A stretch of 64,000 nt of DNA from positions 169,267,107 through 169,331,106 of the forward strand of contig CP136061.1 in assembly GCA_032622095.1 (NCBI GenBank), written 5' to 3'. Both the position numbers and the translations under genes were made by a program. This DNA comes from Siphonodentalium dalli. Lineage: Eukaryota; Mollusca; Scaphopoda; Gadilida; Siphonodentaliidae. Each line of letters opens with the position of its first letter. Position 1 is the first letter of the stretch. Under the pieces are notes generated by a model. It was not told the DNA's origin, made no database searches, and was given only the letters and a program-made list of their open reading frames with translations. Shown here piece after piece: positions 15,531 through 25,300 of this stretch.

Positions 15531-16480
15531 ATAATGTCGTTAATTTTGTTAGCTATATGTATATGTATATCAGTACATGGCATTGGTTATAATAATTAAA
15601 GGCACGGGCGGTGTTCGTTGCAGAAATATTAATATGTTGTCAAATCGCCACCAACAGATGGAATATTAAAATATGTACAGTTTTGTTCAGATGCAAACGT
15701 AATCAAGGCGTGAATAGTGTATTGTCCTCAATGTGTACGATGATTGCGTAAACAACAGCATGCTCGTGTTACGGAAGTTTTGCTTCTGTTTACATAACAC
15801 AACGCAATTATAGTGGTTAATCACACAAACATTATATAAACGCTCTTTATTATTTCCATATAAGGAAAGTAGTAACAAAAAACGCTCTTTATGTTTACCA
15901 TATCCGGATCTAAATAAAACCTAGGAAAGGTAACGTTGTTTGCTTTTGTTTACGTAACACATTTGACGGATGTGAATATGTTAGTAGCATGCCCACCGCC
16001 GACACTGGCCGTATCTTTTATATAGCAATAAAAGATTTTTTGTTCGTTTGATACCAAATGCTCTCACCATAACCAGAAGCTTTACGTTGCATAGAAAATG
16101 ATATATCGAGATGTCTCGCCATTAACATATGGAATATTAAAGCATTGTTCATATGCAAACATAATGGGGCGTAAATAGTGTATTGTGTAATAGTATTGTG
16201 TCTTCAATGTGTGCGATGATTGCCAACACCGCCCGTATCTTTGATATAGCAATAAAAGATGTTTATTTTTTCGATTAATAACAAATGCCCTCACCTTACC
16301 CAGAAGCTACGCGTTGCATAGAAAATGATATATCGAGATTCTCCATAAGGTCGGATTATTTCAAGAGTCTCCCAAAGGTTTATGGCTGTTTTTGACGGAG
16401 GTGAATATTTTAACAGCATACCCACTGCCAACGCCGCCCGTATCTTTAATATAGCAATAAGCAGTTATCAACGTACGATA

Positions 16481-17400
16481 TCTCCATTCGTCGTTTATTT
16501 ACATGTCTTCATGGCATATGACACTTTCCGACAAACACTTTAAGGACATTTCTAACGGGACAATGTTTTCGTTTGAAACGTGTGGGGGAGGGGTTGTGCG
16601 TCTTTGTTCAGTCATTTACTCATTGTAGCAAATGAACACACCCAGCTTCATATGTCGAGTTGTTTGTAGATGCGATCGCGAATCGCGATGGAGAGTTCAA
16701 ACAATAATGAATATTTCATAATTACCCTCTAATTTGGTTGTTAAAAATAGATAATGACGACGTGTGCATAGATATATTATCAGACAACAAGTGATCATTG
16801 AGCGCTAAACGTTTTAGTTGATTGTTCGATCGTCTTGTAATTATAATAAGCTGGATGCGTGCCGGGCCACATCGTTTGCGCCACCCAGACCTTGCTTTTT
16901 GACGCTGTTGGGAGACAATATTCAGAAGAAAATACTAAATGCTTGCATATAGAAATGAAATTGATGAGCGTTTGTACATGTATGGTTTAAAATGAAAGAA
17001 TCAATCGCCGACCCACCCATGGCGATAAAGATGCCATTGTTGGATAAATGGGCTAAATTTGTCAGATTTTCTAGTGATGGTAAACGGGGGTATTGTATCG
17101 ATCCCCTTGACTTTAATAATACTACCGTACTATTAACGTAAAACGTGCATCCAAACTGCCTCTATCCGAGTACATGTATAATAGGGACAGCGCATAGAGG
17201 CCGTTTGGATGCATGGAATGGGAGCGGAGCGCGTTGCAAGTCCATGTGCACTGGTTCATGTTTATGTTGCGCACTTGGCAGAACCGACCGTAGGTTAACA
17301 ATGCTGTTCTCGCTCGAGCTACCGAGATTGGAACACCTGTATATACATACATGTCTATTCTGCACGAGAGCATTTACCGGTATTGCATCATTTGGTTAAT
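16481..17400. other. Unique-looking sequence with one imperfect hairpin
   Basis: I recognise no gene or known repeat here. The only structure noted is an inverted repeat with arms 17147-17165 and 17194-17212 (18 of 19 bases pair; loop 28 bases). The overlapping open frames on both strands near 17.12-17.40 kb fall across this hairpin and show no recognisable domain. Confidence 0.6.
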
Positions 17401-17404
17401 GATT

Positions 17405-17600
17405 TATTTTGGCCGAATTATACCAAATGTGCTTGTCCCTATAAACATGCTGATGTCAACTTCCATGTACCATGCCATGACCAATGTCCCAATTGTATGG
17501 ATTGTATCCCGTGCTAAATTATTTAACGACAAAATCCGACCAAGATATGCACCAGAGAACATGTTTTGCCGGACGACGCCAAATGCAAGTTATTTGTTTT
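17405..17600 (-). repeat. Degenerate inverted copy of the ~164-bp core repeat
   Basis: Read on the plus strand, the stretch from TTGGCCGAAT (17409) through CCCGTGCTAAAT (about 17520) aligns with the reverse complement of the core repeat of the 25-32 kb elements. Shared blocks include TTGGCCGAAT, a C-T-GTCCC block, ACATG, TCAAC-TCCATG and CCCGTGCTAAA. A weaker second match follows (AACATGTTTTGCCGG to about 17600). The minus-strand frame of the array and the plus-strand frame here encode similar junk peptides, which supports DNA-level homology. Confidence 0.65.
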
Positions 17601-17860
17601 CTCCCTCAACCAGATAACTTATATCAACCGAGGGCGTTTTGTAATAATGTCGTTTGGTCCCAAAAGGTTTGTCCTACTGTTTGTTTTCTTCCTGGGGGGT
17701 TTTGTCAGAGTACCATGACAAGATATCTGGACATCAATTCAAATTCAGATGTTTATTGAACATGGATTATCATCAGAACAAAATGAAAATATAACAATGA
17801 TGACGATTTTATAAAAAAAAAAACAATGATGACGACTTACATAACATATAATCAAATAAC

Positions 17861-18310
17861 TTAAAGGCACGGGAGGCCTTAATTGTCGAAAATATTCACA
17901 TCTGTTCCAAACACCGTAAACAGAAAAACATTAACACGTTCAATGCATATATACCATGACAATCGCGTAAACAACAGTATGTTATCATAAAGATCTACTA
18001 TATTTTATCTGAACAAGAGCCTGGTTGTGTTACAGAAGACAGCACAATGCTGCTGGCTAATCACACACAAATGGTATAAACGCTCTTTATTAGTTCCATA
18101 TCAGGAATTTACCAACAAAGAACGCTCTTTATGTTTACCATAATAATATAAACAAACACCAGAAAAGTAACTGTTTATGCTTTCTTTTTTTTTACATAAC
18201 AATGGTCAAACATATGTCTACATTTTGATGTTCTTTCTGTTTGTGCCGGTTTTTGACGGGTGGAAACATTTTGATAGGATACCCACCGCCAAGGCCTCCC
18301 GTACCTTTAA
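17861..18310 (+). mobile_element. Solo MITE copy related to satellite A, plus orientation
   Basis: It begins TTAAAGGCACGGGAGG at 17861 and ends CCCGTACCTTTAA with TTAA at 18307-18310, giving 450 bp in the same orientation as the satellite units. Internal landmarks are conserved: TAAACGCTCTTTATT at 18077, AACGCTCTTTATG near 18121, and a right arm GTTTTTGACGG with ACCCACCGCCAA. It is more diverged from satellite units than they are from each other, so it is an older dispersed copy. It lies about 720 bp upstream of the transposase pseudogene. Confidence 0.8.
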
Positions 18311-19031
18311 ACGTAGAACTGGATAGCTTCTATCTCATGACATGACTAGACTACTTTGTGGCACATGAGGGGTTTCTGAATTATGACGTAGACAGGACAC
18401 CGATAATGATGAATGTTCACTAATCCTGATATGGCACCAGAGATAAAATGGGAAATAAACAGTATCCGTTATCATGAAAGCCCTTGTTGCACTTCCATCC
18501 GAACTGTGTGGTGAACCATTGACCGATTTAATTTGGATATGGCTCAACATGAGCATTATGCCAAAGTTATATTTGTCCCAGGAAAACTACGAAAACCAAC
18601 AGCGTCTGTCCGAGTGTGCGTCATTTCGTCCGTGCATGCGCATTTTGGTTTGCGAACGATAACTTTAGTAACGTTAAAATTGTATTAATTTTCTGCGCAT
18701 GTTTTATCTCTTTACTCTCCATAAGCGTCCCTGGACGCTTTTGCACTATTTCCACATAAGCGCATGTGGACGCCTCGCAACATATCCCTAGACGCGCATA
18801 AGAGCGCGTTACCAGACTTCCCCACAAGTGCCCTAGAGCGCCACACTAGGCCCAGACTGTACTAATGAGTTCGCCCCTATGCCCCCCGCTTTTGCTATGT
18901 TTCTAATCGAGACCACCCGGTTATGTCAACTCGTTATTTGCCTATCTAATAACAATAAACGTGGCACCGTGTGCATCGCGCGCGACACATGCTGTGTTAC
19001 TTGGGTACCATTCTAAGTATTTACGAACAAC
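18311..19031. other. Upstream region of the transposase pseudogene
   Basis: No gene is seen. A short hairpin (AAGCGTCC, two-base loop, GGACGCTT) lies at 18723-18740, and related GGACGC/GCGCAT strings cluster at 18,720-18,800. This region would hold the promoter of the transposase; no convincing TATA box or separate TIR was identified. Confidence 0.5.
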
Positions 19032-20708
19032 ATGGCTGCAACATTTTCGAAACAGCAAGTGATCGACATGTTAATGGGAGATGATAGCGATTTTAGCGGA
19101 GATTGCGGTTCCTCGTCATCAGAAGATTCAGACGACGATTACTCTGCCCCTGCTACCAGCGACAATGTGACCTCCATCGATGATAGCAGCTTGAATAATA
19201 ACCCGATTGGCTGGTCAAATAAACTTCGAAAGGTATCACTTCAGCCATTTACCCAAAGGACAGGGCCAGTCATACCAGATGAATTCGATACTGATACAGC
19301 AACAGCTTTGGAATATTTCAATTTTATGTTCTCGCCATCGAAGTATGCCGAAATAGCCAGGCATACTAACAACTATGCCAAATGGAAAATGGAAGAAAAG
19401 GGCGAGACTGATAAATACTGGTCTGATATTTCGGAACTAGAACTTCGTGCGTACATCGGTATGAACATCATGATGGGTGTGAATGACCTTCCCTCATACA
19501 AGCAGTACTTGTCACATGATGAGTTTATCTGAAACGCCGGCATCAGCAAAGTTATGAATCGGCGCAGATTTGAAAAAATCACAGAATACTTCCACGTCAG
19601 TGACCGAGAGAGCGAACCTGCTAAAGGGACAGATTCGTACGATCCACTATATAAGGTTCGCGACATCATCGACTCATCACTAACAACATTGAAATCGTGT
19701 TACTTGCCTTCGCAATATATATCTGTCGACGAAGGAATGATAAAATGGACAAGCATCTCCTACAAGCAATACATGCCGGCAAAACCAATAAAACGAGGGA
19801 TCAAAATATGGATGATGTACGATGCCACCAATGCCTACCTGTTAAACTTTGAAGTATACCTCGGAAAGCATTATTTCAAACCGTCTGGAAAAGGTCTCGG
19901 GTATGATGTGGTTACGTCATTGTCATCGGATTTGTGTGACAAAAATTACTGTTTGTTCTTTGATAACTATTTTACGAGTGTGCACCTCATGCAGGACTTA
20001 CTAAACGATGGGTTTTACTCGTGTGGCACCGTTTGGCAGAACAGGAAAGGATTCCCGAAGGATTTACAGCGACTAAAGAAAATGAATCGAGGTGACTATA
20101 ACACTAGGCAGGATGGCGAATTTCTCACGGCAACGGTATGGCAGGACAAGAAACAAGTGTTCACCCTTAGCACGATGACTGACCCAACGACAGATATCAT
20201 GGCTAATCGGCGCCAGGGAAAAACAATTTTTGAAGTGACTCAGCCGATGAGCATATTCATGTACAACAAGTACATGAATGGTGTTGACAAACATGATCAG
20301 TTGAGGATGACGTATCTCCTCGGTCGCGAAAGGAAAAAAACATGGAAATGCATATTCTGGTTGGTCGCCAATTCATCAATAGTTAACAGTTTCATCTTGT
20401 TCAAAGAAACATCAAAGAGACATAATTCTAAGAAGGTGTTCACGCATATGGATTTTAGGATTGAACTGGCTCATCAACTGATTGCAGGATATTCTTCTAG
20501 AAAAAAACTCAAAGCACAAGAAGAGCCACGTGCCCTCAATATATCACAAGAAAACTCAAACGGACACGTGTCCACACACATGGGACGCAAGAACCGATGT
20601 CGGGTTCATCTGAACTCAAAAGAAAGAAAATAAACTGTATTTGGTTGCAAACTCTCCAATGTTCATCTATGTAAGGACGGTTGCCATTTCAAGTATCATT
20701 GTAGTTGA
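19032..20708 (+). pseudogene. piggyBac-family (PGBD-like) transposase, two in-frame stops
   Basis: piggyBac-family DDE transposases cut and paste DNA at TTAA sites. The frame starts at ATG 19032 and stays in register to TGA 20706-20708, about 558 codons, close to usual family length. It is interrupted by TGA at 19530-19532 and TAA at 20631-20633. Residues ~17-40 are an acidic, Ser-rich N-terminus. The catalytic aspartates of the family are recognisable: D233 in SVDEGM, D311 in FFDNYF, and D419/D422 in GVDKHDQ. After the second stop the same frame continues with a Cys/His cluster and ends in KYH, the family's C-terminal zinc-binding motif. No frameshift is needed, so decay appears recent. The flanks are inverted MITE copies at 17,861-18,310 and 20,952-21,502. 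The family call is firm; being the partner of these MITEs is inference. Confidence 0.92.
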
Positions 20709-20951
20709 ACGTTCCGAACAATTATGGTTTATGGTTATGAGATATATAATGCATGGACATCACAGAGAACCCAATGTGTATCTACTGTATATTGCTATAC
20801 TCAGTTAACATTCAAACTATCCAATTATATTAATTGTTCACGCAACACATTTCATGATATAATTTCAAATTTGGTGAAATGCACGATTTGACTCAGTTAT
20901 TATTTCAAACCAAATTATAACATTCAAAAACAAATTTATTGCGAAATATTT
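20709..20951. other. AT-rich 3' flank of the transposase pseudogene
   Basis: This spacer lies between the transposase frame and the inverted MITE. It is AT-rich with no open frame or recognised repeat. It presumably includes the 3' UTR of the original element. Confidence 0.5.
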
Positions 20952-21502
20952 TTAAAGATACGGGCGGCGTTCGCGGTGGGTATGGTGTTAAACATTCATA
21001 TCCTTGAAAAACCACCATAAACAGAAGGAATAGTAAGATATGGACATACCTTGTTCTTATACCAATCAGAAATATGGCATAAACGGTATGTTATTGTCAA
21101 TTTGTTCCCCTTTGTTATGTAAACAAAAGCAAACAAATTACATTTCATTGCTTTTGTTTAGATCTGGATACGACACACATAAAGCGCGTTGTTTGTTACT
21201 GTTTTCCTGATAGGGAAATAATAAAGAGCGTTTATATCATTTTTGTTTGAATAACCAATAGAATTTCGGTCTGTTATGTTATTTACGTACACCATTGTAC
21301 GTCTTGACGACAATACACTATTTACGCGCTGATTATGTTTGGCATATGAGTTGAACTGTATATACATGATATATCAGTACACGGCATTGGTTATAATAAT
21401 TAAAGACACGGGCGTATATACATGTATGTTGGCGTTCATTCTGTTGATGCCGATTTGAACAGATATAAATATTTCTGCAACGGATGTCGCCCGTGACTTT
21501 AA
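20952..21502 (-). mobile_element. Inverted MITE copy related to satellite A, with internal insertion
   Basis: It begins TTAAAGATACGGGCGG at 20952, which is the reverse complement of the MITE right end, and ends CCCGTGACTTTAA with TTAA at 21499-21502, the reverse complement of the left end. The interior matches satellite units in reverse, including ATAAAGAGCGTTTAT at 21221. It is interrupted at 21368-21414 by a plus-oriented fragment carrying satellite spacer sequence and a left terminus tip. Together with the copy at 17,861 it brackets the transposase in opposite orientation. Confidence 0.8.
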
Positions 21503-22027
21503 TAATGGTTGCATTAGTTGAAAATCGACTATAACCAAGATCGCTATTTGCGTCGTTTTAGAAACACCAGCGCAGTTATTATTATATTTTTCAAAAATAT
21601 ATATGTTCTTGAATGTTTTTGTTTTATCAAATCGCTCTAGTTATCCAATCACCTTGAAAATTACAACTTTAGAAAAATAACGGTACTTTTTCGTAACGGA
21701 ATTAGTTTGACCTACCCGCATCATAGCAATTCAACATGACCACCGGCATCATAGTATATTAGCATGCCCACTTGACCAGGGGTGGACACGCGACAGCTCA
21801 GCTACAGTTATGTATTATTGTTTCAAACCGCTTAACATTAAATGGCTGGTGTTACATGCATGTTTCAGTCGGACGTTATGTTACAATTTGATTGATCGAA
21901 GAGTTCACAAACTATTTTCTCAAACATGTTTGGTTTTTGAGTAAAAGGAAATATCTATATCAATACAATGTGTACATTGTGCGGTCCTTTTTCTGATAAT
22001 GCATTTGAGGCAAACAAAAGTGGGGGT
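21503..22027. other. Unique-looking sequence, nothing recognised
   Basis: No open frame longer than background, no RNA gene and no clear repeat was seen between the inverted MITE and the short tandem duplication at 22,028. Confidence 0.5.
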
Positions 22028-22121
22028 CGAATCTCCACCGAATTTCGAACTTCGAACTTCAATCTAACTTCACGCGAATCTCCACCGAATTTCGAACTTC
22101 GAACTTCGATCCAACTTCACG
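22028..22121. repeat. Two-copy 47-bp tandem duplication
   Basis: CGAATCTCCACCGAATTTCG begins at 22028 and again at 22075 (offset 47). Within each copy the short string TTCGAAC is itself repeated. The minor differences between copies lie toward their 3' ends. Confidence 0.85.
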
Positions 22122-22689
22122 GACCCGCACTTTTGAGGAGCTTTCTTAATCTTCAAGTATTTTTCGCAAATTGCCCAGACCATCTGGTGTGTTAAACTCT
22201 TCCCTAAACCGAAATGAGGCCAGTCCGTCCCATTTAAATCGCGCGAGGTGGCTTCGCGCGCAACGGAAACGTCTCATGCTGTGAACCATGTATGAATTTA
22301 CCAGTATTACTAAACTGAATTCCAAGATAATTTTATTCATTAACAGCTTCTGACACTTGGGAGTAATGGGAGCCAAATCTGACTGGTTACACAAATCAGT
22401 ACAATCATATATATAATCTTACTACCGGCTCTGGTGTACTTCCGTACACAAAACTACACAATAATTGTTTAAATACAAGCACCATCGGTCTCTATTGGCA
22501 CAATTCAAGTACAATTGCATTTTAGATTGGAATTTACGAAACTATTCATACATATAAAGCTGGACATCAATATTGGAACACACACAGGATACATTTCTAT
22601 CAGGCTAATTGATAACCTTATATCGAGTTACAACAAACGAGGCCGCATCGACAAGTTCGTGGCATCTGTGCACTGGCTGATTTATTACC
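22122..22689. other. Possible decayed upstream part of the LINE
   Basis: No confident coding homology. A plus frame at 22515-22772 reads into a YYLLG-like string just before the LINE frame resumes in another register near 22,695, which hints at a frameshifted reverse-transcriptase C-terminus. This is too weak to call as a gene. Confidence 0.35.
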
Positions 22690-23788
22690 TCTTAGGCCAT
22701 CAACCCCAAATTATATGGTGTACGGGGAATGTGGAAGACTACCATTGCAAATACAGATATATACAAGAATGATGAAGTTCTGGAGTAAGATCATGAACAG
22801 TAACGGCGGTAGATATCAAAAACTAATTTTCAAACTAGCACATTCGATGTTCGATATAAACGACGAAAGATTCCCCTGGTTACATAAAGTTTATAATATA
22901 TTAGAAGACAACGGACAAATACTCTATTGGCACATGGAACAGATACCGGATAGCAACCAACTTATCTCATACATGAAATGTAGTTTAATATCCCAGTTTA
23001 GAAAATCATGGGAAACGGACTTAAACAACTCGAGCCGAGGCCGCATATATAGAATTTTCAAGCACGATTTGTCATTCGAAAATTATCTGGTAACACTCAA
23101 CATAGCAAATCGTTTCATCTTGTGTAAATTTAGAACAAGCAATCATCGACTCCCGATTGAAATAGGCCGTTGGAGAAACTCCGAACAATCCGATCGTGTA
23201 TGCCAACTCTGCAAATCCGGTAAAATTGGAGACGAGTTCCACTACCTTCTCGAGTGCGAAAGCTTATCTAAAGCCAGGCGTCGTTTATTAACAACGCTAA
23301 CGGACAAACGCCCCAATACAATCACTATGAGCGAACTACTTAATCAGAAAAATCCAACAAGCCTACGACGACTATGTGATTTTATTAAAATTGTTAACCG
23401 CGAACTATCGAATATTGAATGATTATAATATATAATATTGAAGCGATTGTAATACTCCATATGGTATTATAAAGATAACTTGAATATGTAGTATTGATAC
23501 ACTGATAACTAACTCTGTGTGTGTATGTGTGCACAAAATGTATATGTTCACTTCTAGATATATTATTACTATTAATGAATAATGTTATATATATAGCAAT
23601 GACAGTGCTATTATATTTATTTATAATGTGTTTATTGGTATTTATTTATAATGTGTTTATTTATATTTATTTATAATAATGTGTATAATATGCTTATATT
23701 TGTACCATGATATATGTAAATAGTGTACAAATGTTATCTCGATACCTATGTATTATAGGTCATGAGAATAAAGAATTGAATTGAATTG
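22690..23788 (+). mobile_element. 5'-truncated non-LTR retrotransposon (LINE) 3' end
   Basis: It consists of the ORF2 C-terminal tail, an AT-rich 3' UTR of about 340 bp, a poly(A)-type signal AATAAA at 23767-23772, and a short simple tail of GAATT units at 23773-23788. 5' truncation with an intact 3' end is the normal product of target-primed reverse transcription. Clade was not determined; CR1-, L2- and RTE-like lineages of invertebrates carry similar C-terminal regions. The 3' UTR also holds an AT-rich near-repeat (TATTTATTTATAATGTGTTT) at about 23,615-23,695. Confidence 0.8.
22715..23422 (+). pseudogene. LINE ORF2 C-terminal region with zinc-knuckle-like motif (235 codons)
   Basis: This open frame is the segment downstream of the reverse-transcriptase palm. 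Just upstream, in the same register, is RPSTPNYMVYGECGR, a phrase typical of the start of the LINE C-terminal domain. A Cys-X2-Cys-X9-His-X4-Cys cluster (C163, C166, H176, C181 counted from the ATG at 22715) is the conserved zinc-binding-like knuckle of this region. The catalytic RT and endonuclease domains are missing, so no autonomous function remains. The ATG is internal to the ancestral protein and is not a genuine start. The family assignment comes from remembered domain character, without a database comparison. Confidence 0.8.
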
Positions 23789-25300
23789 CGCGATGAGGTG
23801 AAATCAAAGAGATACCGATACCGGATATGGCATTAATTTGTCCATACATTAGGAAGAAAATTCCAGGGATATACATGTACGATGGGTTCTTCTCAGAAGA
23901 TAGCAGTCATTCTACTTACATATTTGGGACTGGCCACGACTGCTACAGTTACCATTCTGTAGTCGATCCCAGTCTATCTGCTATATTTTCATGGCAATTA
24001 CTTTACTTAATGCGTGTTAATCGTCGATAATCGTTCTTGGCTGCGTGGTATTCTCGTGGTGATTCCTTTGTGCGATTGGCAGCATCATTTTATTTAACGG
24101 AAATTTTATCGAAATTCAACCCGTCGATTGTAAAAATTGGCCCAAAGAAAGTAAAGATACCAATATACCGCGATTACTCATAAAAATATGTTATATTGTG
24201 TGTGCTATAAAATATGCATATGTGCATATATATGAAATTACTTTGATACTAACAATTCTTGAAAATTTTATTAATTGTTGAAAATGAGCATTTTAAATTA
24301 AATTTGGAAAAACTAAATTTTATTTATATAAATTTTGATCCCAGTTTTCAAAACAAATTAATTTAAATTTAAAACTTTAGTTACGTTTTGGACATTAAAT
24401 TCGATATTTTAAAGTGATCTGAAACACTCCGGTAGGGTGATGAAATAGAAATGGAGAATATCTTGCTGAAAGTAGTTATTTTTACAAATATTATATCCAA
24501 ATTGACAGAACACACCGTAATTCTTATATATATATGCATTAAATACAGTGACCCCCCGATGGCGAAATCATTTGTGTTAATTTACCGCCGATAGTTGCGT
24601 CCCGAATCGGGAAGTAAATATTTACAATTGAGCGTATAATATAGTAGTTCAGACGATGTTTTCTATGAAGTGGTACGGTCGATTTGTTTGAGATTTTCGG
24701 CAATGTTAGTAGAATTCATACATCCCCTCATGGCATAGCGCATGCATACTAACTAATCAGTTTCACGCGTCCGAACAAGTGCATAATATGTCTTTAACTT
24801 ATGAATTTTTGTAATGTTATATCCAATTTTTCACCCATTTGTTAGAACACGATATCGCCGCACAAACTACCGAAACCATTTGCGTACATGTAATATGAAC
24901 ACACACAAGAAAATAGTAATGCCAACTAAAATAAAATGCGACAACAAAACATGACATGGATATAAAGGCCATAGACACAGATAAACAAATATGATATATA
25001 TATATAATTCAATATATGAAATTGTTTTTTATTATAAAATATTTTATCTGACAATTCTGTATTCATTGACGCTAAGACCACGTGCGATTTTTCCGTGTTT
25101 TTTCCGTGTTAAAATGTTGGCCACGCGTGGTTTTGAAAACACCACGGGCCTTGTATACTGTGGTTGACACATCTTGACTTCTAGAATATACCGTGGCGCA
25201 TCCATTCTAACAATACCCCTCTCCCAATCATGTTGACTTGCTATAGTGAACAGTCATTGAAGTTTTAACTAATCTAGCCGAAATGTAGGCTAAGCGTTTT
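23789..25300. other. AT-rich intergenic sequence
   Basis: No gene was seen. Small features are an (AT)n run near 24,996-25,011, two CCGTGTT-TTTT strings near 25,093-25,110, and a perfect 10-bp palindrome CCACGCGTGG at 25121-25130. The open frame at 23,827-24,030 has no recognisable features. Confidence 0.5.

Larger units (their letters stand above)
1..16480. repeat. Satellite A: MITE-derived tandem array, ~850-bp and longer units
   Basis: About 17 head-to-tail units; the landmark spacer string ATACCAAATGCTCTCACCAT recurs through the array. Each unit reads: left terminus TTAAAGGCACGGGCGGTG, MITE body, right terminus ending CCGTATCTTTAA, a spacer, a second truncated left terminus (GGCGGCG version), another spacer, then the next full MITE. 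The extra left end and its flank make each unit internally duplicated by about 225 bp. Units from about 15,960 to 16,480 are shortened and diverged, as expected at an array edge. The array continues beyond the left end of the window. Short open frames of 60-111 codons on both strands recur with the repeat and are not credible genes. Confidence 0.95.

Noticed and set aside
17122-17399. Overlapping frames of 67-84 codons around 17.1-17.4 kb
   Set aside because: They sit on an imperfect hairpin, overlap on both strands and show no recognisable domain.
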